The position numbers and the translations under genes were made by a program. A stretch of DNA of 64,000 nucleotides from Actinopolyspora mortivallis DSM 44261 (GTDB taxonomy: Bacteria; Actinomycetota; Actinomycetes; Mycobacteriales; Pseudonocardiaceae), in NCBI RefSeq assembly GCF_000384035.1, contig NZ_KB913024.1:4169351-4233350 (forward strand). The letters are read 5' to 3'. Under the pieces are notes generated by a model. It ran no database searches, was not told the origin of the DNA, and saw only the letters and a list, made by a program, of their open reading frames with translations. The stretch's first letter is position 1, and each line of letters starts with the position of its first letter. Below are positions 8,278-17,453 of this stretch, one piece after another.

Positions 8278-9846
8278 GTGGTCACCGACCTGCCATACCC
8301 GGGAACAGCCGAGGCGGCCGAGGACGTTCCGCGTGAGGAATGCGGCGTCTTCGGTGTGTGGGCACCCGGCGAGGAAGTTTCCAAGCTCGCCTTCTACGGG
8401 CTGTTCGCCCTCCAACACCGCGGCCAGGAGGCGGCGGGGATCTCCGTCGGCGACGGTTCCCAGATGCTGGTGTACAAGGATCTCGGCCTGGTCAGCCAGG
8501 TCTTCGACGAGCAGGTGCTGGCCTCCCTGAGCGGGCACGTCGCCGTCGGTCACGCCCGCTACTCCACCACCGGCGGCGGCACCTGGGAGAACGCGCAGCC
8601 GAGTTTCCGCACCACGGCCACGGGCAGCGGGCTCGCCCTGGGCCACAACGGCAATCTCGTGAACACCTCGGAGCTGTTCGAGCGGGCGGTGGCCGAGGGA
8701 GCCGACACGATCACGCCCAACAGCACCTCCGCCTCCGCCTGCCAGCGGGCCACCACCGACTCCGACCTGGTGTGCGGGCTGCTGGCCGCGCGGGCCGCCG
8801 ACAAGGGCATCGAGCAGGCCGCGATGGAGCTGCTGCCCGCCGTGCGCGGGGCGTTCAGCATGGTCTTCTCCGACGAGTCGACGCTCTACGCCGCCCGGGA
8901 CGGGCACGGGGTGCGTCCCCTGGTGCTCGGCCGTCTCGAACGGGGCTGGGTGGTGGCCAGCGAGACCGCCGCGCTGGACATCGTCGGCGCCTCCTTCGTG
9001 CGGGAGGTCGAGCCCGGGGAGCTGCTGGCGATCGACTCGGCCGGGCTGCGTTCCCAGCGTTTCGCGGTCCCGGAACCCAAGGGGTGCGTGTTCGAGTACG
9101 TCTACCTCGCCCGTCCCGACACGACCATCGCCGGTCGTTCGGTGCACAGCACACGGGTGGAGATCGGGCGCACCCTGGCGCGGGAGAACCCCGTGGAGGC
9201 CGATCTCGTGATGCCGGTCCCCGAGTCGGGAACCCCCGCGGCCATCGGGTACGCCGAGGAGTCCGGCATCCCCTACGGCAACGGGCTGGTCAAGAACGCC
9301 TACGTCGGCCGCACCTTCATCGAGCCCTCACAGACCATCCGCCAGCTCGGCATCCGGCTCAAGCTCAATCCGCTGCGCGAGGTGATCCGCGGCAGAAGGC
9401 TGGTGGTGGTCGACGACTCCATCGTCCGGGGCAACACGCAGCGCGCCCTGGTGCGGATGCTGCGGGAGGCCGGAGCCCTGGAGGTGCACGTGCGGATCGC
9501 CTCGCCCCCGGTGCGCTGGCCCTGCTTCTACGGCATCGACTTCGCCTCCCGCGCCGAACTCGTGGCCAACGGCCTCGACCTCGACGGAGTGCGGCGTTCC
9601 ATCGGCGCGGACTCGCTGGGCTACGTGTCGCTGGACGGACTGGTGGCCGCCTCCGAACAACCGCGCAACCGACTGTGCACCGCCTGTTTCGACGGGAACT
9701 ACCCGATCCCGCTGCCGGAGGAGGACCGGATCGGCAAGTACCTGCTGGAGGACCCCGGTGGGGTGGCCGAGACCGACTCCTCCGCAACCGAGGACACGGT
9801 GCTGGCCGGTGGGTACGGAGCGGAGGAGGCCGTCGGCCGTCCCTAG
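8278..9846 (+). CDS. purF: Amidophosphoribosyltransferase
   Basis: Catalyses the first committed step of purine synthesis, PRPP plus glutamine to 5-phosphoribosylamine. About 522 residues. A short propeptide precedes Cys22 in PREECGVFG, the Ntn-glutaminase nucleophile normally exposed by processing. The glutaminase domain continues with HRGQEAAG and GHNGNLVN. The C-terminal phosphoribosyltransferase domain has the PRPP loop VVVDDSIVRGNTQR, and the Cys-rich ending (LCTACF) suggests an iron-sulfur-type enzyme. I choose GTG 8278 because AGGGAG sits 6 nt upstream; TTG at 8260 is the alternative. purM follows after a 340-bp gap. Confidence 0.97.
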   Translation: MVTDLPYPGTAEAAEDVPREECGVFGVWAPGEEVSKLAFYGLFALQHRGQEAAGISVGDGSQMLVYKDLGLVSQVFDEQVLASLSGHVAVGHARYSTTGGGTWENAQPSFRTTATGSGLALGHNGNLVNTSELFERAVAEGADTITPNSTSASACQRATTDSDLVCGLLAARAADKGIEQAAMELLPAVRGAFSMVFSDESTLYAARDGHGVRPLVLGRLERGWVVASETAALDIVGASFVREVEPGELLAIDSAGLRSQRFAVPEPKGCVFEYVYLARPDTTIAGRSVHSTRVEIGRTLARENPVEADLVMPVPESGTPAAIGYAEESGIPYGNGLVKNAYVGRTFIEPSQTIRQLGIRLKLNPLREVIRGRRLVVVDDSIVRGNTQRALVRMLREAGALEVHVRIASPPVRWPCFYGIDFASRAELVANGLDLDGVRRSIGADSLGYVSLDGLVAASEQPRNRLCTACFDGNYPIPLPEEDRIGKYLLEDPGGVAETDSSATEDTVLAGGYGAEEAVGRP

Positions 9847-10189
9847 ACCGTATCCTCGGAGAGGTGGTGTCGCGGTGCGACGAGCGGCCCTCCTCCCGCA
9901 CGGCGCGGGCACACGTCCCGACCGGGCCCGGGTGGGGCGCCGCTTTACGGACTTCCTCCTCGCCCGGGATCTCGGGGCCTCGCGCTCTCGGAGTTCTCGT
10001 GCCGGTGTGGGGAGAGCCCCGGCCCGGTTGCCGGACCGTTCGCGGCGGGTCGGTGCTCGCGGAACGTCGCGCAACCACGCCCTCCCGCGCTCGTTGCTCG
10101 GTTCGTCCGTGTCCGTACGTAGCGTGGAGCGTGCCGCACGCACACGCGTGTGTCGACCATCAAATCTCGCACCAGATCTGGAGCAAGAC
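9847..10189. other. purF-purM intergenic region, no gene seen
   Basis: A 343-bp stretch without a convincing gene on either strand. It probably holds the purM promoter; a GGAG site directly precedes the purM GTG. No riboswitch fold was recognised. Confidence 0.6.
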
Positions 10190-11314
10190 GTGTCCGAAGA
10201 CCTGCTGACGGGGTCGAATTCCGGCGCCGCCGACCCGGACGGGCCCGCGTCCACCTACGCCGACGCCGGAGTCAGCATCGAAGCCGGTGAGCAAGCCGTG
10301 GACCGAATGCGCCCCTGGGCGGAACGGGCCACACGTCCGGAGGTGCTGGGCTCGCTCGGTGGATTCGCGGGGCTGTTCCAGCTCCGGCTGGACAAGTGGA
10401 ACGAACCGGTGCTGGCCTCCTCCACCGACGGGGTCGGTACGAAGCTGGCCGTGGCGCAGGCGCTGGACATCCACGACACCGTCGGGATCGACCTGGTCGC
10501 GATGGTGGTCGACGACCTGGTGGTCTGCGGGGCGGAGCCGATGTTCCTGCAGGACTACATCGCCACGGGATCGGTGGACCCCGAGCGGATCGGCAGCCTG
10601 GTCAAGGGCGTCTCCGAAGGGTGCGTACAGGCCGGGTGCGCGCTGCTCGGAGGGGAGACGGCCGAGCACCCCGGCATGATGGGACAGGGCGAGTACGACA
10701 TCTCGGCCACCGGCGTGGGGGTGGTCGAGGCCGACGACATGCTCGGCCCGGACCGGGTGCGGCCGGGGGACGTGCTGATCGCCATGGGCTCCTCGGGGCT
10801 GCACTCGAACGGCTACTCCCTGGCGCGGTACGTGCTGCTGGAGCAGGCCCGGATGCCGTTGTCCGGACACGTGGAGGAGTTCGGCAGAACCCTCGGTGAG
10901 GAGCTGCTCGAACCCACCCGCATCTACGCCAAGGAGTGCCTCGCGCTGGCCGCCGAGGCGGAGGTGCGGGCCTTCGCGCACGTCACCGGCGGTGGGCTCG
11001 CGGCCAACCTGGAGCGGGTGCTGCCGCAGGGGCTCAGCGCGGTGATCGACCGGGGAACCTGGACTCCCGACCCCGTGTTCGGGCTGATCGCTCAGCGGGG
11101 CCGGATCGAGAACGCCGAGATGGAGCGCACCTTCAACATGGGGGTGGGGATGGTCGCGGTGGTGGCGGCCGAGGACGTGGACCGGGCGCTGGCGGTGCTC
11201 ACCGCCCGGCACTCTCCCGCCTGGGTGCTCGGTGAGGTCTCCCGGGAGTCGGCCGTTGCCGAGGCGGACGAGAACCAGCGCGTCGTGCTGCGCGGCAACC
11301 ACCCGAGGTTCTGA
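10190..11314 (+). CDS. purM: Phosphoribosylformylglycinamidine cyclo-ligase (AIR synthetase)
   Basis: Converts FGAM to AIR with ATP in purine synthesis. 374 residues. The N-terminal half has STYADAGVSIEAG, the start of the enzyme core, and STDGVGTKL with DLVAMVVDDLV, the ATP/Mg-binding region of PurM/SelD-type proteins. The C-terminal half contains HVTGGGLAANLERVLP and FNMGVGMV, both diagnostic. GTG start at 10190 with GGAG 7 nt upstream. The N-terminal 20 residues are longer than in many PurM proteins and low in conservation. Confidence 0.97.
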   Translation: MSEDLLTGSNSGAADPDGPASTYADAGVSIEAGEQAVDRMRPWAERATRPEVLGSLGGFAGLFQLRLDKWNEPVLASSTDGVGTKLAVAQALDIHDTVGIDLVAMVVDDLVVCGAEPMFLQDYIATGSVDPERIGSLVKGVSEGCVQAGCALLGGETAEHPGMMGQGEYDISATGVGVVEADDMLGPDRVRPGDVLIAMGSSGLHSNGYSLARYVLLEQARMPLSGHVEEFGRTLGEELLEPTRIYAKECLALAAEAEVRAFAHVTGGGLAANLERVLPQGLSAVIDRGTWTPDPVFGLIAQRGRIENAEMERTFNMGVGMVAVVAAEDVDRALAVLTARHSPAWVLGEVSRESAVAEADENQRVVLRGNHPRF

Positions 11315-11322
11315 GCGAGACC

Positions 11323-11353
11323 GGCGGGTGTCCCTGCCGGTGCGGCACCCGCC
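11323..11353 (+). terminator. Possible purM terminator hairpin
   Basis: GGCGGGTG pairs with CACCCGCC (8 bp, 15-nt loop) nine bases after the purM stop codon. There is no U-tract, as is usual in high-G+C actinomycetes. Confidence 0.45.
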
Positions 11354-11716
11354 CACCCGGGGTTTTCCGGCCGACCGACGGCTGGTCGGCCGAACACGCC
11401 CGGGGCACGTGACGGTGTGGTGCGCGGGGCGGTCCTCGGCGCACCGAGTCGGCTTCCCACCACCTCGTCCCAACCCCACGCGGAAACGCCAACCGTGCCG
11501 GGTCGGTGGGCAGAGGCCGGTCACGAAAACCGACGGGCGGGGATGTCCGGTTCGAGGTGACACCCCGCCCGTGGCGGTCTCCGCGTACTCACTCCCACTC
11601 ACACCCGGACCGGCGAGCGGCCGGGCAGCTGTTGGCCGTCAACCCACCCGCTGACTCGACCTCGACAGCACGACCACCACGCACGAGTGACCGGGTCGCC
11701 CGTGCGGAGTGAGCGT
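11354..11716. other. Intergenic region, no gene seen
   Basis: About 360 bp between the convergent purM and DUF3073 genes. Frames here are short and show no family resemblance. Confidence 0.55.
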
Positions 11717-11890
11717 TCACCTGCGGTAGTCGTCTTCCCTGTCGTAGTAGTACTCGTCCTCTTCGTACCACTTGGGGGTGTAGTCGGAGGAGAGCTCACG
11801 CTCCAACGCCTTGAGGTCAACACTGGGGGAGTTGTACTTCAGCTCGCGGGCCACTTTCGTCTGCTTGGCCTTGGCACGGCCGCGCCCCAT
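11717..11890 (-). CDS. DUF3073 family small protein
   Basis: A 57-residue charged protein beginning MGRGRAKAKQTKVARELKY, with a Tyr/Asp/Glu-rich tail (EEDEYYYDREDDY). This is the conserved actinobacterial DUF3073 family that sits next to purM (Rv0810c in M. tuberculosis). The basic N-terminus and acidic C-terminus suggest nucleic acid or ribosome association, but no function is established. Confidence 0.9.
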   Translation of the reverse strand: MGRGRAKAKQTKVARELKYNSPSVDLKALERELSSDYTPKWYEEDEYYYDREDDYRR

Positions 11891-12135
11891 GGCTCGACCC
11901 CCTCGCGCAGGGTTTGCGGGGCGGCCAGGGGAACGGCGGCCCCGCATGAATCTCGACAACCTTTTCCTGTAACTACCGTACCGTGCCGATGCGGTTCTTC
12001 GCGACGTGGTGTGCCCACCCACCGGACCGTGGGACGGTGATGTGAGCCGCACCGGCCGCGGGCGAGCCGGCCCGCTCCCCGGCGGCGGGGTGGGCACCGC
12101 CGGCAACGGCACGTCGACATGGCAACATACACGCT

Positions 12136-13020
12136 GTGCCGGAGCCGTTCGTCGCCTACATGAGGGTGTACGAGCCCCTGTCGTCGTTCGAGTCACCCCG
12201 ATACGAACAACTCTCCGAAGCGCTGGATCAGGGTGCGGTGGAGCCGGTCGGAGTGGGGGCTCGGGAGCAACACAGGTGGCTGCGTAGCCAACTGTCCGTC
12301 CGACCGCGTCTGCTTCCCGGAGAAGGAGTGGACGGAACGGCGCGGGAACAGGAAGAAGTGCTCGTGCTGCACCCCGAGGACGTTCCCGCCGAGGCCGAGG
12401 AGCCCGTCGGCCCCGGCCCACTGGTGTGCCCGCTGGACCTCCGCGGCCGCGCCGCCGCGGCACTGGTGGGCTTCCTCGGCGCCGCGGACCCACCCCTGCG
12501 TGCCGCCGCGCTGCCGATGCCCGCCGAGACCGCCAAGTCCAAGGCATCGGCCGTGGTCAACGAGCTCTCCTCCAGCGCGGTGCACGTGATCTCCTCCACG
12601 TGGACCGTCCCGTTGCCGTGGTTCGCCGTGGTCGACCCGGAACAGCGTGTCGTCACCCACGACGAGCGGGGAAACGTCGAACGGGTCTACTGGCGCACCC
12701 CCATGTCCGAGGCCCGCCGGCGGGTCTCCCGCGCCCACACCGTCACCAGGAACACCCTCGGTGAGGAGGGACCTCCGAAGATCCTGCGGGAGACGGGGCG
12801 CTGGCTGGAACGGTTCCACCCCCACTCGGCCGTCGAACTCGACTACGGCGGTCTGGTGCGGATGATGTCCGACGAGGACCTGCTCGCCGACAGCTCGGCG
12901 GCCGACGTGCACTCGATCGTGGACGCCATGGAACTGGGCCACACCACGGAGGTGGGGGAGCGCTACGAGGCGCTGCGCGACTTCTGGGCCGATCTGGCCG
13001 CCCACGAACGCTACAACTGA
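12136..13020 (+). CDS. Conserved actinobacterial hypothetical protein
   Basis: A 294-residue soluble protein starting at GTG 12136 (MPEPFVAYMRVYEPLSSF). It resembles a conserved actinobacterial family of unknown role that describes itself only by length and by the early YMRVYEPL and late TPMSEARRRVSRAH segments. No motif identifies an activity. No signal peptide or membrane span. It is transcribed toward the asparaginase gene (convergent). Confidence 0.7.
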   Translation: MPEPFVAYMRVYEPLSSFESPRYEQLSEALDQGAVEPVGVGAREQHRWLRSQLSVRPRLLPGEGVDGTAREQEEVLVLHPEDVPAEAEEPVGPGPLVCPLDLRGRAAAALVGFLGAADPPLRAAALPMPAETAKSKASAVVNELSSSAVHVISSTWTVPLPWFAVVDPEQRVVTHDERGNVERVYWRTPMSEARRRVSRAHTVTRNTLGEEGPPKILRETGRWLERFHPHSAVELDYGGLVRMMSDEDLLADSSAADVHSIVDAMELGHTTEVGERYEALRDFWADLAAHERYN

Positions 13021-13081
13021 AAGCGCTCCCGCGAACCGGAGACGGACGGGGTCGAGAGCGAGCCTGCACCGGAAGGCCCTC

Positions 13082-14050
13082 TCAGTCGAACAGGCCCTCC
13101 AGCGCCCGCACGGCCCCCGTGGGACGCCCCCCTCCGAGCAGCGGGCTCTCGGCCAGCTCGGCGAGCGCCTCGCCGTCCACCCCGAGCGAGCGCAGCGCGG
13201 CCACCGCCACCGGCAGCCGGGCCCGGGCCGAACCGTCGGCGATCTTCACCGCGACCGCGTGACCGTCCGGCAGCGCCAGCGCCAGCACCCCCTCGACTCC
13301 GGACTTGCTGAGCAGCCCGGGAACGGCGCGCATGAGCAACGTGTCCTCCCGCTCGGTTCCCGCCACGAACCAGGGGTGGGAGCGCATGGCCTCGGCCACT
13401 CGGCGCTGCGGCGTGTCGGGCGCGGCGGTGGCCATCGTGTGGAAGGTGCGGGCCAGTCCCGTCAGGGACACCGCGAACAGCGGCGCACCGCAACCGTCCA
13501 CCGAGAAGGCGGCCACCGGCTCTCCGGCCAGCTCGGCCACGGTGTCGTGCAGCTCCAGCTGAAGCGGGTGCTTGGGATCGAGGTAGTCCTCCAACGCCCA
13601 GCCGCGTTGCACGCAGGTCGCGAGCATGGCGGTGTGCTTGCCCGAGCAGTTCATCGTGATGCGCTGCCTGCCGAACCCCTCGGCGGCGCGTCGGTCCCGT
13701 TCACTGTCCAGCAGCGGCCAGTCCGTGGGACACTGCAACGCGTCCTCGGTCAGGTCGTGGCGGTGCAGCATCTCCCGCACCCGCAGCACGTGTTCGGTCT
13801 CGCCGTTGTGCGAGGCCGCCGCCATGGCCAGGTCGGCCTCCTCCGCCAGTTCCAGGCCCGCGCGTACCATGCCCACGGCCTGGGCCGGCTTGTTCGCCGA
13901 GCGGGGATACATCGGCCCGGAAACGTCCCCCAGCGCGTGTCGCACGTTCCCGTCCGGGTCCAGCACCACCACCGAGCCGTGGTGGGTTCCCTCCCGCAGT
14001 TCCCCGCGTACCAGTTCGACCAGCGGTACCGGAGCGCCGTACTCGCTCAC
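13082..14050 (-). CDS. L-asparaginase II family protein
   Basis: A 322-residue asparaginase of the Rhizobium AnsA-like (asparaginase II) family, hydrolysing L-asparagine to aspartate and ammonia. Family motifs are all visible: SANKPAQAVGMVRAGLEL, ASHNGETEHV, NCSGKHTAMLATC (Ser-Lys active-site region) and VDGCGAPLFAVSL. Cytoplasmic. Its GTG start overlaps the stop of the upstream anti-sigma factor gene as GTGA, so the two are translationally coupled. The functional link between them is unknown. Confidence 0.88.
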   Translation of the reverse strand: MSEYGAPVPLVELVRGELREGTHHGSVVVLDPDGNVRHALGDVSGPMYPRSANKPAQAVGMVRAGLELAEEADLAMAAASHNGETEHVLRVREMLHRHDLTEDALQCPTDWPLLDSERDRRAAEGFGRQRITMNCSGKHTAMLATCVQRGWALEDYLDPKHPLQLELHDTVAELAGEPVAAFSVDGCGAPLFAVSLTGLARTFHTMATAAPDTPQRRVAEAMRSHPWFVAGTEREDTLLMRAVPGLLSKSGVEGVLALALPDGHAVAVKIADGSARARLPVAVAALRSLGVDGEALAELAESPLLGGGRPTGAVRALEGLFD

Positions 14051-14607
14051 TGCCCGTCCCTTTCCGCAGCCAGTAACTCGTCCACCGAGGCGACCCCCTC
14101 GCGATAGCGACGCGCGATCTCCTCGTTGAGGCGGTCGACGACCGTCTGAACCTGCTTGCGCCGGGTGGAGACCGACTCCTCCTCGGTCTCGAAGACGCGC
14201 AGGGCCGCCTCCAGTTTCTCAGCCGACAGCGACATCACGTCGGAAAGGTCCACGTCGGAGACCAGGGCCTCCACGTGCCTGCGGTGGGCCTGGACTCGGG
14301 AGGGCTCCCGCGTCTGGTACCTGCCGGACCCGGAGGCCGGGCCCACGACGTTGTCCGAGAGGATCCCGACCAGCTCCTCGACCACGCTGGCCGAGCCGTT
14401 CTCGGCTCGTCGTCGCCGCTCGGCGCGGAGGATGTCGATCCGCGCGTGCAGCATCCTGCGCAGATAGGACAGGTCGGTCTCCTCCTGGGCTGCCTCGTCG
14501 CGCAGCTCGCGTACCTCGTTCAGACCGCGTTGTTCGAGGTCGTCGACGTAGTCCGGGGCCAGGACCCGGTCGATGCGTCGACGCCCTCCCGGGCGCACTT
14601 CGATCAC
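14047..14607 (-). CDS. RsiG-like c-di-GMP-binding anti-sigma factor
   Basis: A coiled-coil protein of the RsiG family, which in Streptomyces binds WhiG sigma factor together with c-di-GMP. The published signature E-x3-S-x2-R-x3-Q-x3-D is present perfectly in the C-terminal helix (Glu143, Ser147, Arg150, Gln154, Asp158). It occurs in the N-terminal helix with His replacing Gln (Glu43, Ser47, Arg50, His54, Asp58). I prefer GTG 14607, with GAGGA seven bases upstream. The upstream ATG 14670 would lie inside a TAGGAT -10-like box. Overlaps the asparaginase gene by 4 nt. Confidence 0.75.
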   Translation of the reverse strand: MIEVRPGGRRRIDRVLAPDYVDDLEQRGLNEVRELRDEAAQEETDLSYLRRMLHARIDILRAERRRRAENGSASVVEELVGILSDNVVGPASGSGRYQTREPSRVQAHRRHVEALVSDVDLSDVMSLSAEKLEAALRVFETEEESVSTRRKQVQTVVDRLNEEIARRYREGVASVDELLAAERDGQ

Positions 14608-14724
14608 GGCTGTATCCTCTGCATCTGGCGCTGGGCTCGCCGGAGCCGGCCTTCGGCGCTGTGCTCCCATCCTAGGGCAGGCGAAAGCGCCCGTGGGACG
14701 CCGAGAGCGCGTGACCGCCCGGAT

Positions 14725-15498
14725 TCACCCGGACAGTCCGAAAACCCCCCGGACGTGGTCCGGCGACAGCGGGGGCCGCTGGGCGATCTTGGCCACTCCC
14801 GCCGCGCGGGCGACCAGCTGCGCGTTGTCCCGTACCGGGACTCCGGAGGAGTACTCCAGCGTGTCCGCCATGCCGACCCGGACGTGACCCCCCGCGGCCA
14901 GCGAACCGAGCAGGGCGGGCACGGCCGAGCCCTCCGCGCCCGCGACGGTGAAACCGGCCCGTGGGGGCAACCCCGCCACGGCCTCCGCCAGCGCCCCGAG
15001 CGTGGCCGGCAGACCGGCTCCGCACATCAGGACCACGTGCGGCGGGAAGCCGTCCTGTTCGCACAGCTCGCGCAGTCGTGGCAGCTCGGCCGGGTCCCGC
15101 ACCTCGTAGTGCACCGCGATGCCCCGCTGCCGGGCACCCTCCCGCAGGTCGGAGACGAACTCCGGGGGAGCGTTCACGGGACAGGTGAGTACCTGCGCTC
15201 CCGAGTCCAGCAGCGTGCGCAGGGTTTCCGACCGCGCGTAGGCGGCCACGCGCACCACGAGATCGGTCCGGTCGCGGACGGCGCCGACCACGTCCGGCAC
15301 TGAGGTGTCGTGCCGGGGCTCCAGGTCGACGACCGAGGCCCCCACCCGACCGCAGGCCGCGACGGCGGCGGCGACCTCCTCACTCCCCACCGGCAGAGCG
15401 GGGACGTCGGCCTTGGCGTGCGATCCCGTCGGGGCCACGGTGAGCACCGTCCCCGACGGGCTCGCGTGGGCGGGGGACTCGGCTGGCGAGGCTGGCAT
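14725..15498 (-). CDS. BKACE (DUF849) family beta-keto acid cleavage enzyme
   Basis: A 257-residue TIM-barrel protein of the beta-keto acid cleavage enzyme family, which condenses a beta-keto acid with acetyl-CoA to release an acetoacetyl product. The family's zinc and active-site segments appear as APTGSHAKADVPALPV, the VDLEPRH segment, and the closing HVRVGMADTLEYSSG. Shorter than typical members (about 270-310). The substrate is unknown. ATG at 15498; an in-frame start at 15525 is less likely. Confidence 0.75.
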   Translation of the reverse strand: MPASPAESPAHASPSGTVLTVAPTGSHAKADVPALPVGSEEVAAAVAACGRVGASVVDLEPRHDTSVPDVVGAVRDRTDLVVRVAAYARSETLRTLLDSGAQVLTCPVNAPPEFVSDLREGARQRGIAVHYEVRDPAELPRLRELCEQDGFPPHVVLMCGAGLPATLGALAEAVAGLPPRAGFTVAGAEGSAVPALLGSLAAGGHVRVGMADTLEYSSGVPVRDNAQLVARAAGVAKIAQRPPLSPDHVRGVFGLSG

Positions 15499-15567
15499 AC
15501 TCCGATCTTGGCACAGCGGGGCCACTCGGTGATCCCCTCCGCGTGGCCGATCACGGCGCCGGGCGCG

Positions 15568-16716
15568 TCACTGTCCCTTCAGTCCCTGCACGGCCACACG
15601 GCCCGGAGGCTCGCCCGTGTCCGGGGGCACGGAGTCGGGATCCACCGAGGCGGCCACGGCACGTTCCTGCTCCGGGTCCCCGGCGGTGAGCTGCGCGTCC
15701 ACCGGGGCGGAGCGTTTCAGCAGCGCCAGTGCCACCGGCCCCAGCTCGTGGTGCATCACCACACTGCCCACGCGCCCCACGGAACGCTGCCCGTGTCGGA
15801 CCGGATCGCCGGTCTCGGGCCGGATCTCCACCGAGCCGTCCAGGTGCAGCAGCACCATCCGCCTGGGGGGCTTGCCGACGTTGTGCACCTTCGCCACGGT
15901 CTCCTGCCCCCGGTAGCAGCCCTTGGCCACGTGGGCGGCGGTGTGGATCCAGCCCAGTTCGTGGGGGATGGCCCGCTCGTCGGTGTCCAGCCCGGCCCGG
16001 GGGCGCAGGGCCTCGACCCGGAGCGCCTCGTAGGCCATGGTCCCGGCCCGGCGCGCACCGCTGTCGGTCAGCAGCCTCCACCAGTCGACCATCGAGGCGC
16101 GCGGAACCAGCAGGTCCACCGCGTACACCTGCCGGAACGGCACCTGCCGGGCCAGCCCGCCGCCGGGCAGTGCCACCACTCCGTAGGGGGCGGTGGGGGG
16201 TTCGGCGATCCCGGCCCGCTCCAGCACCTCGGCACCCTGGGGACCGAGCACCGTGAACACGGCGAACTCCCCGGTGGCCTCGCGCGGTTCGACCGCCGAC
16301 CAGAACCGCATGGCCTCCAGGTACTCCGCCAGCGACTGGGTGCCGTCGGTGCCCATGCTGGGTAGCGCGCTGGTGGCCGTGGACCCGGCCTCGTAGTCCA
16401 GGTAGACGACCTCCTCGTGGTGGGCCACCAGCATGTGGCAGTCCACCCGACCCTGGCTGTCCAGCACCAGCGCCTCGGTGCCCTGGTTCTCTCCCAGTTC
16501 CGTGAGGTGCTGGGACAGCACCAGGTGCAGCCAGCTCAGCCGCTCCTGTCCGGGCACCGCCACCACCTGGCGGTGTGAACGGTCCACCACCACGGCGCTG
16601 CGCACGGCCGCGCGCTGCTCCCCGAACGGGTCGCCGAAGTGCCACGGGACACCGGCGTCCGGGGAGTCGTCCGGCGCGGGTACCGCACCCGGAAGTTCGA
16701 GCAAGGGTGAGTCCAA
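15568..16716 (-). CDS. ygfZ: Folate-binding YgfZ/GcvT-family protein
   Basis: A 382-residue tetrahydrofolate-binding protein that supports iron-sulfur cluster enzyme maturation or repair. The signature KGCYRGQE, including its conserved Cys, is present near residue 270, followed by VGKPPRRM. The N-terminal beta-barrel carries the folate-binding VVDRSHR and LDSQGRVDCHM segments. The start is TTG 16716, with GAGGAG upstream; longer upstream frames are unlikely. Closely precedes, on the same strand, nothing in its operon except the Fur-family gene 17 bases upstream, so co-transcription is likely. Confidence 0.9.
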   Translation of the reverse strand: MDSPLLELPGAVPAPDDSPDAGVPWHFGDPFGEQRAAVRSAVVVDRSHRQVVAVPGQERLSWLHLVLSQHLTELGENQGTEALVLDSQGRVDCHMLVAHHEEVVYLDYEAGSTATSALPSMGTDGTQSLAEYLEAMRFWSAVEPREATGEFAVFTVLGPQGAEVLERAGIAEPPTAPYGVVALPGGGLARQVPFRQVYAVDLLVPRASMVDWWRLLTDSGARRAGTMAYEALRVEALRPRAGLDTDERAIPHELGWIHTAAHVAKGCYRGQETVAKVHNVGKPPRRMVLLHLDGSVEIRPETGDPVRHGQRSVGRVGSVVMHHELGPVALALLKRSAPVDAQLTAGDPEQERAVAASVDPDSVPPDTGEPPGRVAVQGLKGQ

Positions 16717-16733
16717 TTTCGCTCCTCGGCGAG

Positions 16734-17297
16734 TTACGAGGGTTCCACCGAACCATCGGGGACGGACGCCGGTGCGGATTCCCCGGCCTCCTCGGAGGCA
16801 CGACACCGCCGGCAGGTCCCGGACAACGCGAGATGGGTGGCGTCCAGCGCGAAGCCGCGCGTGCGGTCGAGCAGTTCGGCCAGGTCGTCGAGCATCTCGC
16901 ACGGCACCTCGTCCACGGCCTCGCACCGGTGGCACACCAGGTGCACGTGCTCGTGACCCTCGACCGAGTAGGTGGGGGCCCCGTGCCCGAGGTGGGTGTG
17001 CCGGACGAGGCCCAGCTCCTCCAGCAGGTCGAGTGCGCGGTAGACGGTGGTGATGTTGACCGTCGGGGCGGTCCGCTGGATGTGTCGGCACACCTGCTCG
17101 GGCGTGGCGTGGGACAGCTCGCGGACGGAGTCGAGCACCAGCTGCCGCTGCGGGGTCATGCGCCTCCCCCGACGGTGCAGTGTGCTGCGCAGGGCGGTGC
17201 TGCTTTCGTCCTCGCCGGTGTCGTCGCCGCCCCCGGCGACGGCGTTCTCGCCGTCCCGCTCGTCGTGCCGAGCCGTGCTGGTTACCCGGTCGGTCAC
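16734..17297 (-). CDS. Fur-family metalloregulator (Zur/FurB-like)
   Basis: A 187-residue Fur-family repressor. The winged-helix domain (about 45-100) contains TPQRQLVLDSV and NITTVYRALDLLEELGLV. The dimerisation domain has structural-zinc pairs Cys122/Cys125 and Cys162/Cys165 and a His-rich GHEHVHLVC segment. The N-terminal 40 residues are an acidic, low-complexity extension. The metal sensed (Fe or Zn) cannot be read; a Zur-like role is possible. GTG start 17297 with GGGAG six bases upstream. The ygfZ gene follows 17 bp downstream, so iron or zinc control of iron-sulfur maintenance is plausible. Confidence 0.85.
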   Translation of the reverse strand: MTDRVTSTARHDERDGENAVAGGGDDTGEDESSTALRSTLHRRGRRMTPQRQLVLDSVRELSHATPEQVCRHIQRTAPTVNITTVYRALDLLEELGLVRHTHLGHGAPTYSVEGHEHVHLVCHRCEAVDEVPCEMLDDLAELLDRTRGFALDATHLALSGTCRRCRASEEAGESAPASVPDGSVEPS

Positions 17298-17441
17298 GGC
17301 ATACTCCCGTGGTCGTCGTCTCCCTGGTGGTTGCCCCACGATCGTACGTCCGTCGCGCCGGAGGCGGCCCGCGCGGGCCGCCACGACAAGGGGGTCGGAC
17401 CCGCCGAGGACACCTCACAGGGCCGAGGTGGGCGTCCCTAC

Positions 17442-17447
17442 TAGGCT
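17442..17447 (+). promoter_or_regulatory. Leaderless -10 box of pabC
   Basis: TAGGCT lies 6 nt before the pabC ATG. Confidence 0.55.
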
Positions 17448-17453
17448 GCGAAC

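Noticed and set aside
9945..10172. Possible small gene in the purF-purM gap
   Set aside because: Weak start, no family, atypical composition.
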